Part shown: positions 51,216 to 60,059 of the stretch, one piece after another
Numbering within the stretch: the stretch's first letter is position 1
Layout: each line of letters starts with the position of its first letter
NCBI RefSeq assembly: GCF_000612725.1
Contig: NZ_HG964459.1
Location: 19,852 to 83,851, forward strand
Source: Mycolicibacterium austroafricanum
GTDB taxonomy: Bacteria; Actinomycetota; Actinomycetes; Mycobacteriales; Mycobacteriaceae
DNA length: 64,000 nucleotides
Reading direction: 5' to 3'
The notes under the pieces: model-generated
Seen by the model: only the letters and a program-made list of their open reading frames with translations
What the model was told of the DNA's origin: nothing
Database searches by the model: none
Program-made: the position numbers and the translations under genes

Positions 51216-52021
51216 CGCGACCCCATCGCGGCTTCGGCTGACGAATCGTCCTGTCCGGCAACACAGATCACTTCGACGCCGGCAGCACGCGCCGCGACCA
51301 GGGCGGGGTGGTCCGCGGGCCCGTCGCTGACGATGGTCTGGACCTGCGACAGCGTGGCGATGCTGACGAAGGTGACCCGGCCGAGCTTGCTCTTGTCCGC
51401 GGCGACGATCACGCGGTCGGCCCGCCTGCTGGCCGTCCGCTTCACCCGGCTCTCGGCCTGGTGATAGTCGGAGATCCCGCGGTCGCCGTCGATACCTGCC
51501 ACACCCATCACGTACGTGTCGCAGTTGTAGTTGGCGAGCGTGTCCTCGGCGCCCGGCCCGATCAGGCTCAGCTCGCCCGCGCGCAGCTCCCCGCCGGTGA
51601 GCACCACGGTGGTGTCCGGCTCGTCGACCAGGGCCAGCGCGGCGAGGACGCTCGGCGTCACCACGGTCAGGCCAAGGCCGCGGCCTTTCAGTGAATTCGC
51701 CACGGCCAGTGCGGTGCTGCCCGAGTCCAGGATCAGCGTCTCGTTGACCCCGATGAGGTCGGCCACCACGTCGGCGATGTGGATCTTCTCCTGGGCGGCG
51801 TCGGCCACGCGGGTCGCGAACGACGGCTCGGTGTCCTTGCCCTGAACCGCGGTCGCGCCGCCGACCACGCGCCGGAGCACGCCGAGGCTTTCCAGCGCCT
51901 CGACGTCACGCCGGATCGTCATCTCGGAGACGTCGAACTCCGCCGCCAGGTCGGCGAAGTTGATCTCGCGGGCGGAGCGAACACGTTGTTCGATCCGGTC
52001 CCTGCGGGTTCTTACATCCAC
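51212..52021 (-). CDS. DeoR/GlpR-family transcriptional regulator
   Basis: 269 residues. N-terminal DeoR HTH (REINFADLAAEFDVSEMTIRRDVEALESLGVLRRVVGGA) and a sugar-phosphate-sensing domain (ILDSGSTALAVANSL, VVLTGGELRAGELSLIGPGAE, VMGVAGIDGDRGISDYH, VIVAADKSKLGR). First gene of the minus-strand operon; likely represses it until a phosphorylated sugar builds up. The start is uncertain: GTG 52021 (VDVRTRRDRIEQRV), 52027 and 52033 are all in frame and none has a clear ribosome-binding site. Confidence 0.9.
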   Translation of the reverse strand: MDVRTRRDRIEQRVRSAREINFADLAAEFDVSEMTIRRDVEALESLGVLRRVVGGATAVQGKDTEPSFATRVADAAQEKIHIADVVADLIGVNETLILDSGSTALAVANSLKGRGLGLTVVTPSVLAALALVDEPDTTVVLTGGELRAGELSLIGPGAEDTLANYNCDTYVMGVAGIDGDRGISDYHQAESRVKRTASRRADRVIVAADKSKLGRVTFVSIATLSQVQTIVSDGPADHPALVAARAAGVEVICVAGQDDSSAEAAMGSR

Positions 52022-52188
52022 GGCCACCAACACTCTGTCTGTTGAAAATTCACAGAAACGTCCCAATGTCGCCGGGTTTTGGTCAACTTCGGCGCCAACG
52101 CTGTGAATCTATAACACGACTGTGTGCAATGCCCACATTTAGCGGTCGATTGTTCATTTCTGGTGCGTGGCGCGGTTAACGTGCGCCG

Positions 52189-53118
52189 GTGCTGCATTTG
52201 CGGGTGATAGCCCCCGAAGACATACGTGACGACGTGCTGCGGGTCCTGCAGCGCCACGTCGGGGTGACGCACCTCGTGATCCATCCCGGCGCCGCCCTCG
52301 ACCCTGCGGGCGACGAGATCGCCGCCGACATCGCGCGGGAGAGCGCCAACGACGTCGTCAAGCAGCTCAAGGACCTGGACGTGCAGCACCGCGGTGCGAT
52401 CACGCTGACCGCCCTGGACACCGTGCTGTCGACCCGGGCGCACAAGGCCGAGGACGAAGCCGAGGGTGACCCGGCCGATGCGCTGGTGTGGGACGAGCTG
52501 ATCACCAGGACCCGTGAGGAATCGACGCTGTCGGTCACGTTCATGACGTTCCTGACATTGGCCTGTCTGCTGGCCGCCATCGGCGCGGTCACCGACTCGA
52601 TGGTCACGGTCGTCGGCGCGATGGTGCTCGGGCCCGAGTTCGGGCCGCTGGCCGCGCTGTCGGTGGCCCTGGTGCAGCGGCGTGGTGACCTCGCGCGGCG
52701 GGCCGCCATCGCGTTGCTGATCGGCTTCCCGGTCGCGATGGGTATCACCGCACTGCTCACCCTGGCGGGTCGGGCGGTGGGCTGGCTGAGCTTCGACACC
52801 ATCGGCGACATCCACGACGTCGACTTCATCTTCCAGGTCGGACCTGTCTCCTTCATCGTCGCGCTGCTCGCCGGTGCCGCGGGCATGCTGTCGCTGATGT
52901 CGTCGAAATCCGCTGCGCTCGTCGGCGTGTTCATCTCGGTGACCACCGTCCCCGCGGCGGGATTCACGGCCGTCGCGGGGATTCTCGGACACTGGGACGT
53001 GGCGGCGCAGTCGGCGGCGCAACTCGCAGTGAACCTGGTGGGCGTGGTGTTGGCGGGGGTGCTCGTGCTGGTGTTGCGGCCGCGGGGCAACGTCATCCCG
53101 CGATCTGCGCAGACCTGA
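52189..53118 (+). CDS. DUF389 membrane protein (TIGR00341 type)
   Basis: 309 residues. An N-terminal soluble ferredoxin-like part (MLHLRVIAPEDIRDDVLRVLQRH) followed by about six helices of DUF389, including FMTFLTLACLLAAIGAVTDS, MVTVVGAMVLGPEFGPLAALSVALVQRR and LSLMSSKSAALVGVFISVTTVPAAGF. Function unknown; family members are often called hydrophobic or transporter-like proteins. The start is GTG 52189, with a short intergenic space from the divergent DeoR gene. Confidence 0.88.
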   Translation: MLHLRVIAPEDIRDDVLRVLQRHVGVTHLVIHPGAALDPAGDEIAADIARESANDVVKQLKDLDVQHRGAITLTALDTVLSTRAHKAEDEAEGDPADALVWDELITRTREESTLSVTFMTFLTLACLLAAIGAVTDSMVTVVGAMVLGPEFGPLAALSVALVQRRGDLARRAAIALLIGFPVAMGITALLTLAGRAVGWLSFDTIGDIHDVDFIFQVGPVSFIVALLAGAAGMLSLMSSKSAALVGVFISVTTVPAAGFTAVAGILGHWDVAAQSAAQLAVNLVGVVLAGVLVLVLRPRGNVIPRSAQT

Positions 53119-53161
53119 CGCAGCCTGCACGGCGCTGTCCGGTGTGGTGGGATCTACCGCT

Positions 53162-56100
53162 ATGGGGATCAAGGTGGCGCTGGAGCATCGCACCAGCTAC
53201 ACATTCGACCGACTCGTCGAGGTGTATCCGCACGTCGTGCGCTTGCGTCCCGCGCCGCATTCCAGGACCCCGATCGAGGCGTATTCCCTGCGGGTCGAAC
53301 CGGCGGATCACTTCATCAACTGGCAGCAGGACGCCTTCGGCAACTTTCTGGCCCGGCTGGTGTTCCCGACACGCACCCGCAGCCTCACCGTCACCGTGGG
53401 ATTGATCGCCGACATGAAGGTGGTCAACCCGTTCGACTTCTTCATCGAGGACTACGCCGAGCAGGTGGGCTTCACCTATCCCGAGTCGCTGGCCGAGGAT
53501 CTGAAGCCGTATCTGCGTCCGGTCGACGAGGAGGGGCCGGGTTCGGGGCCCGGCGACCTCGTCGAGGCGTGGGTGAAGAACTTCACCGTCGCCTCCGGCA
53601 CCCGCACCATCGACTACCTCGTCGCGCTCAACCGTGCCGTCAACGCCGACGTCGGCTATTCGGTCCGGATGGAGCCCGGGGTGCAGACACCGGATTTCAC
53701 GCTGCGCACCGGCATCGGTTCGTGCCGTGACTCGGCGTGGCTGCTGGTGTCGATCCTGCGGCAGCTCGGGTTGGCGGCCCGGTTCGTCTCGGGCTACCTC
53801 GTCCAGCTGACCTCCGACATCGAGGCGCTCGACGGCCCGTCGGGGCCCGCCGCCGACTTCACCGACCTGCACGCCTGGACCGAGGTCTACATCCCCGGCG
53901 CAGGCTGGATCGGACTCGACCCGACCTCGGGGCTGTTCGCCGGTGAGGGCCACATCCCACTGTCGGCGACGCCGCATCCCGAGTCGGCGGCGCCGATCAC
54001 CGGTGCCACCGAACCGTGCGAGACCACCCTGGAGTTCAGCAACGTCGTCACCCGGGTGCACGAGGACCCGAGGGTGACGTTGCCCTACACCGAGGAGTCG
54101 TGGGCGGCGATCAACGCGCTCGGCCGGCGCGTGGACGAGCGGCTGACCGCGGGCGACGTGCGGTTGACGGTCGGCGGTGAGCCGACGTTCGTGTCGATCG
54201 ACAACCAGGTCGACCCGGAATGGACCACCGACGCCGACGGCCCACACAAGCGCGAGCGCGCCTCCGCGCTGGCGGCCAGGTTGAAGAAGGTGTGGGCGCC
54301 GCAGGGGCTGGTGCAGCGTAGCCAGGGCAAGTGGTATCCGGGAGAACCGTTGCCGCGCTGGCAGATCGGACTGTTCTGGCGCACCGACGGCGAACCTCTG
54401 TGGGCCGACGAGTCCCTTCTCGCCGACCCCTGGCAGGAGACGTCGGACACCCGCACGCCGACTCCGGACGCCGGCCGCCGGCTGCTCGCTGTCATCGCCG
54501 ACGGGCTGGGCCTGCCCGCCGGTCACGTCCGCCCGGCCTACGAAGATCCGCTGGCCCGGCTGGTCGGTGCGGTGCGGCAACCCGCGGGGCCACCGGTCGA
54601 CGCCGAAGACGACCTGGCGGTCGACTCTGCGGACGGCCGCGCGCAGCTGCTGGCCCGGCTGGAAGCGTCCGTCACCGAACCGTCCGCGTTCGTGTTGCCG
54701 GTGCACCGCCGCGACGACGACTCCGGATGGGCCGGCGCCCAGTGGACGCTGCGCCGCGGCCGCGTCGTGCTGTTGGAGGGGGATTCGCCGGCGGGCCTGC
54801 GGTTGCCGCTGCACTCCATCAGCTGGCAGCCGCCGCGGCCGACCTTCGACGCCGACCCGATCGAACGTCGCCCTCCGTTGCCACCCGCCGGATCCGTCAC
54901 GACGGCCGCGCCGGACATGGCGACGACGGTCGAGGACGCCGACTGGGTCCCGACGACCGCGCTGGTCGGCGAGATCCGCGACGGCGTGTTGTATGTGTTC
55001 CTGCCACCCACCGAGGAATTGGAGCACTTCGTCGACCTCGTCGAGCGGATCGAGGCGGCGGCCGCCGCGATCGACTGCCCGGTCGTGATCGAGGGATACG
55101 GACCACCCAACGACGCCCGGCTGAGCTCGGTGACGATCACGCCCGACCCCGGCGTCATCGAGGTCAACGTCGCGCCGACGGCAAGCTTCGCCGAGCAGCG
55201 CGAGCAACTCGAAACGCTCTACGCCGAAGCCCGGCTGGCCCGGCTGTCCACCGAGTCGTTCGACGTCGACGGCTCCCACGGCGGCACCGGCGGCGGCAAC
55301 CACATCACCCTTGGCGGCATCACCCCCGCCGATTCGCCGTTGCTGCGACGACCCGACCTGCTGGTGTCGCTGCTGACCTACTGGCAGCGGCACCCGTCGC
55401 TGTCGTACCTGTTCGCCGGCCGGTTCATCGGCACCACGTCGCAGGCGCCGCGGGTCGACGAGGGCCGGCCCGAATCGCTCTACGAGCTCGAGATCGCCTT
55501 CGCCGAGATCGCCCGGCTCGCACAGGCGCCGGGCGGTGCCAAGGCCTGGGTCACCGACCGGGCGCTGCGGCATCTGCTCACCGACATCACCGGCAACACC
55601 CACCGCGCGGAGTTCTGCATCGACAAGCTCTACAGCCCCGACAGTGCGCGGGGCCGGCTGGGGCTGCTGGAGCTGCGGGGCTTCGAGATGCCGCCGCACC
55701 ACCAGATGGCGATGGTGCAGTCGCTTCTGGTACGCGCGCTGGTGGCCTGGTTCTGGGAGGAGCCGCTGCGTGCTCCGCTGATCCGCCACGGCGCCAACCT
55801 GCATGGCCGGTATCTGTTGCCGCACTTCCTGATTCACGACATCGCCGAGGTTGCCGCCGATCTGCGGGCCCATGGTGTGGAGTTCGACACCAGCTGGCTG
55901 GATCCGTTCACCGAGTTCCGGTTCCCGCGCATCGGGACCGCGGTGCTCGGGGGTGTCGAGCTCGAGCTGCGCGATGCCATCGAGCCGTGGAATGTGCTGG
56001 GGGAGGAGGCGACCGCCGGAGGCACCGCCCGCTACGTCGACTCGTCGGTGGAACGCCTGCAGGTGCGGCTGATCGGGGCGGATCGGCAGCGCCACGTCGT

Positions 56101-56497
56101 GGTGGTCAACGGATTCCCGGTGCCGCTTTTGGCCACCGACAACCCCGACGTCCAGGTCGGTGGCGTGCGGTACCGCGCCTGGCAACCGCCCAGCGCGCTG
56201 CATCCGACGATCACCGTGGACGGGCCGCTGCGCTTCGAACTCGTCGACGCCGCGACGGGGGTCTCCCGCGGGGGCTGCACCTACCACGTCTCCCATCCCG
56301 GCGGCCGCTCCTATGACCGGCCGCCGGTCAACGCGGTCGAGGCCGAATCGCGCCGGGGCAGGCGCTTCGAGGCGACCGGCTTCACGCCGGGCGGGGTCGA
56401 TCTGGCGGATCTCCGCGAGAAGCAGGCGCGTCAGTCCACCGATGTGGGAGCGCCGGGGATCTTGGATCTGCGGCGAGTGCGTACCGTTCTGCAGTAA
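53162..56497 (+). CDS. Transglutaminase-like/DUF2126 protein (Rv2566-like)
   Basis: 1111 residues. An N-terminal bacterial transglutaminase-like N domain (VALEHRTSYTFDRLVEVYPHVVRLRP) precedes a papain-fold transglutaminase core with Cys188 (IGSCRDSAWLL), His237 (DLHAWTEVY) and Asp253 (LDPTSG), a complete triad. The rest (~320-1111) is a large DUF2126/COG4196 domain with LTVGGEPTFVSIDNQ, GDSPAGLRLPL, GGGNHITLGGITP, LLELRGFEMPPHHQMAMVQ and a C-terminal HVSHPGGRSYDRPPVNAVEAESRR. ATG 53162 is the first plausible start; GTG 53144 is 6 codons longer. The stop overlaps the next gene by 1 base (TAATG). Confidence 0.88.
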   Translation: MGIKVALEHRTSYTFDRLVEVYPHVVRLRPAPHSRTPIEAYSLRVEPADHFINWQQDAFGNFLARLVFPTRTRSLTVTVGLIADMKVVNPFDFFIEDYAEQVGFTYPESLAEDLKPYLRPVDEEGPGSGPGDLVEAWVKNFTVASGTRTIDYLVALNRAVNADVGYSVRMEPGVQTPDFTLRTGIGSCRDSAWLLVSILRQLGLAARFVSGYLVQLTSDIEALDGPSGPAADFTDLHAWTEVYIPGAGWIGLDPTSGLFAGEGHIPLSATPHPESAAPITGATEPCETTLEFSNVVTRVHEDPRVTLPYTEESWAAINALGRRVDERLTAGDVRLTVGGEPTFVSIDNQVDPEWTTDADGPHKRERASALAARLKKVWAPQGLVQRSQGKWYPGEPLPRWQIGLFWRTDGEPLWADESLLADPWQETSDTRTPTPDAGRRLLAVIADGLGLPAGHVRPAYEDPLARLVGAVRQPAGPPVDAEDDLAVDSADGRAQLLARLEASVTEPSAFVLPVHRRDDDSGWAGAQWTLRRGRVVLLEGDSPAGLRLPLHSISWQPPRPTFDADPIERRPPLPPAGSVTTAAPDMATTVEDADWVPTTALVGEIRDGVLYVFLPPTEELEHFVDLVERIEAAAAAIDCPVVIEGYGPPNDARLSSVTITPDPGVIEVNVAPTASFAEQREQLETLYAEARLARLSTESFDVDGSHGGTGGGNHITLGGITPADSPLLRRPDLLVSLLTYWQRHPSLSYLFAGRFIGTTSQAPRVDEGRPESLYELEIAFAEIARLAQAPGGAKAWVTDRALRHLLTDITGNTHRAEFCIDKLYSPDSARGRLGLLELRGFEMPPHHQMAMVQSLLVRALVAWFWEEPLRAPLIRHGANLHGRYLLPHFLIHDIAEVAADLRAHGVEFDTSWLDPFTEFRFPRIGTAVLGGVELELRDAIEPWNVLGEEATAGGTARYVDSSVERLQVRLIGADRQRHVVVVNGFPVPLLATDNPDVQVGGVRYRAWQPPSALHPTITVDGPLRFELVDAATGVSRGGCTYHVSHPGGRSYDRPPVNAVEAESRRGRRFEATGFTPGGVDLADLREKQARQSTDVGAPGILDLRRVRTVLQ

Positions 56498-59130
56498 TGG
56501 CTCACCCTGCACCGTCTCCGACACCCGCCCCGGGTGCCGGATCGACCGACGTCGACAACCCGCTGGTGCCCTACGGCACCATGCGGGCCCAGCAGGTGTT
56601 GTTCGAGCAGCCGCAGTTCGGCGGCCCGACGACCGGCTACGACGAATTCGTGGACGCGGCAGGAAATGTGCGGCCGGCGTGGCAGGAGCTGGCCGACTGC
56701 GTGCGGGACCGGGGCCGCGACGGGCTGGACCGGCTACGCGCCGTGGTGCGCGGCCTCGTCGACAACGACGGCATCACCTACATCCAGACCGACGACGGCG
56801 ACGCGGTACCCGGGCCGTGGCATCTCGACGCGCTGCCGCTGGTGATCTCCGCGGCCGACTGGGACCGGCTGGAAGCGGGCCTGGTGCAGCGGTCGCGGCT
56901 GCTCGACGCGGTCCTGGCCGACCTGTACGGGGAACGGCGTTCGATCACCGGCGGAGTCCTGCCTCCGCAGCTGCTGTTCGCCCATCCCGGGTATGTGCGC
57001 GCCGCGCGCGGAATCGAGGTGCCCGGCCGTCACCAGCTCTTCCTGCACGGTTGCGACGTGAGCCGTGGTTCCTCCGGCGACTTCGTCGTCAACGCCGACT
57101 GGACGCAGGCCCCGTCGGGCGCCGGTTACGCACTGGCCGACCGGCGGGTGATCGCGCACGCCATTCCCGAGCTCTACGAGCAGATCGGCCCGCAACCCGT
57201 GTCGCCGTGGGCGCAGGCGCTCCGGCTCGCCCTCGTGGACGCGGCCCCGGAGTCCGCCGAAGAGCCCATGGTGGTGGTGCTGAGCCCGGGCATCCACTCC
57301 GAGACCGCGTTCGATCAGGCGTATCTGGCAAGCGTGTTGGGCCTGCCTCTGGTCGAGAGCGCCGACCTGGTGGTGCGCGACGGCAAGCTCTGGATGCGGT
57401 CGATGGGCACCCTCAAGCGGGTCGATGTGGTGCTGCGCCGCGTCGACGCCGATTACGCCGACCCGCTCGACCTGAGGCCGGACTCCCGGCTGGGTGTGGT
57501 CGGGCTGGTCGAGGTGCTGCGCCGCGGCGCGGTGACCGTGGTCAACACCCTGGGCAGTGGGGTGCTGGAAAGCCCTGGGCTGCTTCGGTTTCTGCCCCAG
57601 TTGGCCGAGATGCTGCTCGGCGAGACGCCGCTGCTGGCGACCGCACCGCTGTACTGGGGCGGTAGCGACATCGAACGCTCCCACCTGCTGGCCCACCTGT
57701 CGTCGCTGCTCATCAGGCCGGTGAACGGTGGTGAAGCGATCGTCGGTCCGCAGCTGTCACGCGCGCAACAGGAGTCGCTCGCCGCACGGATCACCGCCAC
57801 GCCATGGCAGTGGGTCGGCCAGGAGCTGCCCCAATTCTCCTCGGCGCCTGCGGATCACCTGCCGGGCAGGCTGTCCTCGTCGAGTGTCGGTATGCGGCTG
57901 TTCACGGTGTCCCAGCGCAGCGGATACGCACCGATGATCGGTGGCCTCGGCTACCTGGCGGCTCCGGGCGCGGACGGTTACCGGCTCAAATCTGTTGCCG
58001 CCAAAGATATCTGGGTGCGTCCGCCGAGCCGGGTCACGGTCGAGAAGACCCCGGCGCTGCCCACGCTGGCCACCTCGAGCCCGACGCAGGAGGTCAGTTC
58101 GCCGCGCGTGCTGTCCGACCTGTTCTGGATCGGCCGGTACGCCGAACGCGCCGAGCACATGGCGCGACTGTTGACGGTCACTCGCGAGCGTTACCACGAA
58201 TACCGGTACCGCCGCACGATGGATGGCAGCGAATGCGTTCCGGTGTTGCTCACCGCGTTGGGCGAGATCACCGGAACCGACACCGGTGCCGGCGGCGACT
58301 ACACCGAGATGGTGGCCACCGCGCCCACGACGCTGTGGTCGCTGACCGCCGACCGGCACCGGGCGGGCTCGCTGGCCCAGTCGGTGGAGCGGCTGGGGCT
58401 GACTGCGCGCGCGGTTCGCGACCAGATGTCCAACGACACCTGGATGGTGTTGTCCGCGCTCGAACGCACACTGCTCAATGCGCCGGGCGTACCGCCGGAT
58501 TCGCAGGCCGAGGGTGACGCGTTTTTGGCCTCCGCCAGCACCCTGACCCTGGGAGGCATGCTGGCGTTGTCGGGTGTGGTGGCCGAATCCATGGTCCACG
58601 ACGTGGGTTGGATGATGATGGACACCGGCAAGCGCATCGAGCGTGCGCTCGCGCTGACGGCGTTGCTGCGCGCCACCATGACCACGGTCCGCACCCCCGG
58701 CGCCGAGCGGACCGTCACGGAGTCCACGCTGGTGGCGTGCGAGTCGCTGGTGATCTACCGAAGGCGCAATCCGGGCAAGATCAGTGTGGCCGGTCTGACG
58801 GAACTGGTGCTGTTCGACGCGGGCAATCCGCGCTCGCTGGTCTACCAGCTGGAGCGGTTGCGCTCCCACCTCAAATCGCTGCCCGGGTCGTCGGGGTCCT
58901 CGCGCCCCGAGCGGATGGTCGACGAGATCGCCGCCCGGCTGCGCAGGATCGAGCCCGCGGAGCTGGAGGCCGTCACGGCCGACGGCAGGCGAGCCGAGTT
59001 CGACGGGCTGCTGTCGGGCATCCACCATGACTTGCGCGAGCTCTCCAGCGCCATCACCGCGGTCCATCTGTCCCTGCCCGGCGACATGCAACCGCTGTGG
59101 GGACCCGACGAACGGCGGGTGGTCCCATGA
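56497..59130 (+). CDS. Circularly permuted ATP-grasp type 2 plus alpha-E domain protein (Rv2567-like)
   Basis: 877 residues. The N-terminal ~490 residues form a circularly permuted ATP-grasp domain (DUF404/407: TYIQTDDGDAVPGPWHLDALPLVIS, VLADLYGERRSITGGVLPPQLLFAHPGYVRA, VVVLSPGIHSETAFDQAYLA, VNTLGSGVLESPGLLRFLPQLAEMLLG). The C-terminal part (~515-850) is the helical alpha-E domain (DUF403: LFWIGRYAERAEHMARLL, RNPGKISVAGLTELVLFDAGNPRSLVYQLERL). ATP-grasp enzymes ligate carboxylates to amines or thiols, so amide-bond formation is the expected activity. Fusion of ATP-grasp and alpha-E in one chain is also seen in M. tuberculosis. The stop overlaps the next gene (ATGA). Confidence 0.88.
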   Translation: MAHPAPSPTPAPGAGSTDVDNPLVPYGTMRAQQVLFEQPQFGGPTTGYDEFVDAAGNVRPAWQELADCVRDRGRDGLDRLRAVVRGLVDNDGITYIQTDDGDAVPGPWHLDALPLVISAADWDRLEAGLVQRSRLLDAVLADLYGERRSITGGVLPPQLLFAHPGYVRAARGIEVPGRHQLFLHGCDVSRGSSGDFVVNADWTQAPSGAGYALADRRVIAHAIPELYEQIGPQPVSPWAQALRLALVDAAPESAEEPMVVVLSPGIHSETAFDQAYLASVLGLPLVESADLVVRDGKLWMRSMGTLKRVDVVLRRVDADYADPLDLRPDSRLGVVGLVEVLRRGAVTVVNTLGSGVLESPGLLRFLPQLAEMLLGETPLLATAPLYWGGSDIERSHLLAHLSSLLIRPVNGGEAIVGPQLSRAQQESLAARITATPWQWVGQELPQFSSAPADHLPGRLSSSSVGMRLFTVSQRSGYAPMIGGLGYLAAPGADGYRLKSVAAKDIWVRPPSRVTVEKTPALPTLATSSPTQEVSSPRVLSDLFWIGRYAERAEHMARLLTVTRERYHEYRYRRTMDGSECVPVLLTALGEITGTDTGAGGDYTEMVATAPTTLWSLTADRHRAGSLAQSVERLGLTARAVRDQMSNDTWMVLSALERTLLNAPGVPPDSQAEGDAFLASASTLTLGGMLALSGVVAESMVHDVGWMMMDTGKRIERALALTALLRATMTTVRTPGAERTVTESTLVACESLVIYRRRNPGKISVAGLTELVLFDAGNPRSLVYQLERLRSHLKSLPGSSGSSRPERMVDEIAARLRRIEPAELEAVTADGRRAEFDGLLSGIHHDLRELSSAITAVHLSLPGDMQPLWGPDERRVVP

Positions 59131-60059
59131 CCGCGTTTCCGGACGGGCCGACGGCGTCCGGGGCGAGCCGGTGCTACGAGATCACCCACCGCACCGAGTA
59201 CCGGTACTCCGATGTCGTCACCAGCTCGTACGGCCGGGGCTTTCTGACGCCCCGCGATTCGGCCCGTCAACGCTGCCTGTTCCATGAGTTGATCCTGGAT
59301 CCGGAGGCCGCCGACAGCTCCATCAGCCGCGACGGGTGGGGCAACACCAGCTCGTACTTCCATGTCACCCAGCGGCATCGGGCGCTGACCATCACCAGCC
59401 GCTCGGTCGTCGAGGTGGACCCGCCGCCTCCGGACCTGTACGACGGCCCGTCGGCGAGGGCGCCGTGGGAGATCGCACGCCCGGTGGGCGCCGACGGGGC
59501 CCTGGCCACCGAGTTCACCCTCGACCTGCAGCCGTCCGAGATCACCGAGGAGATCCGGGCCTACGCCGCACCGAGTTTCGTCGCCGGCCGACCACTGATC
59601 GAGGTGCTGCTCGATCTGACCCAACGCATCTACACCGATTTCACCTACCGGTCGGGGTCGACGACGGTGTCCACCAAGGTGAGCGAGGTTTTGGCGGCCA
59701 GGGAAGGGGTATGTCAGGACTTCGCGCGGCTGGCCATCGCCTGCCTGCGCGCCAACGGTCTGGCCGCAAGTTACGCCTCGGGGTATCTGGCCACTGACCC
59801 TCCGCCTGGAAAGGAACGCATGGTGGGAATTGATGCGACGCATGCCTGGGCATCGGTGTGGACACCGCAGAACCTGTGGCTCGGGCTGGACCCGACCAAC
59901 AATCAGATGGTCGACGAGCGTTATGTGACGGTGGGTCTCGGACGCGACTACGCCGACATCCCGCCGCTGCGGGGCATCATCTACACCGATTCGGAGAGCA
60001 GCACCATCGACGTTTCCGTCGACGTCGCGCCGTACGCGGGCGGAGTGTTGCGTGCGTGA
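59127..60059 (+). CDS. Second transglutaminase-like protein (Rv2569c-like)
   Basis: 310 residues. The same N-terminal domain type (YEITHRTEYRYSDVVTSSYGRGFLTPRDS), then a papain-fold core with Cys196 (REGVCQDFARLAIACLR), His239 (IDATHAWASVW) and Asp255 (LGLDPTNNQMVDERYVTVGLGRDYADIPPLRG); the triad is intact. Shorter and without DUF2126. ATG 59127 lies in the ATGA overlap with the upstream gene; the stop overlaps the next GTG start by 8 bases. Probably a protease or amide exchange enzyme acting with the ATP-grasp protein. Confidence 0.9.
   Translation: MTAFPDGPTASGASRCYEITHRTEYRYSDVVTSSYGRGFLTPRDSARQRCLFHELILDPEAADSSISRDGWGNTSSYFHVTQRHRALTITSRSVVEVDPPPPDLYDGPSARAPWEIARPVGADGALATEFTLDLQPSEITEEIRAYAAPSFVAGRPLIEVLLDLTQRIYTDFTYRSGSTTVSTKVSEVLAAREGVCQDFARLAIACLRANGLAASYASGYLATDPPPGKERMVGIDATHAWASVWTPQNLWLGLDPTNNQMVDERYVTVGLGRDYADIPPLRGIIYTDSESSTIDVSVDVAPYAGGVLRA

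Noticed and set aside
53093..56524. 1143-codon antisense open frame over the transglutaminase gene
   Set aside because: Same GC artefact; the plus-strand frame has an intact catalytic triad and family similarity.
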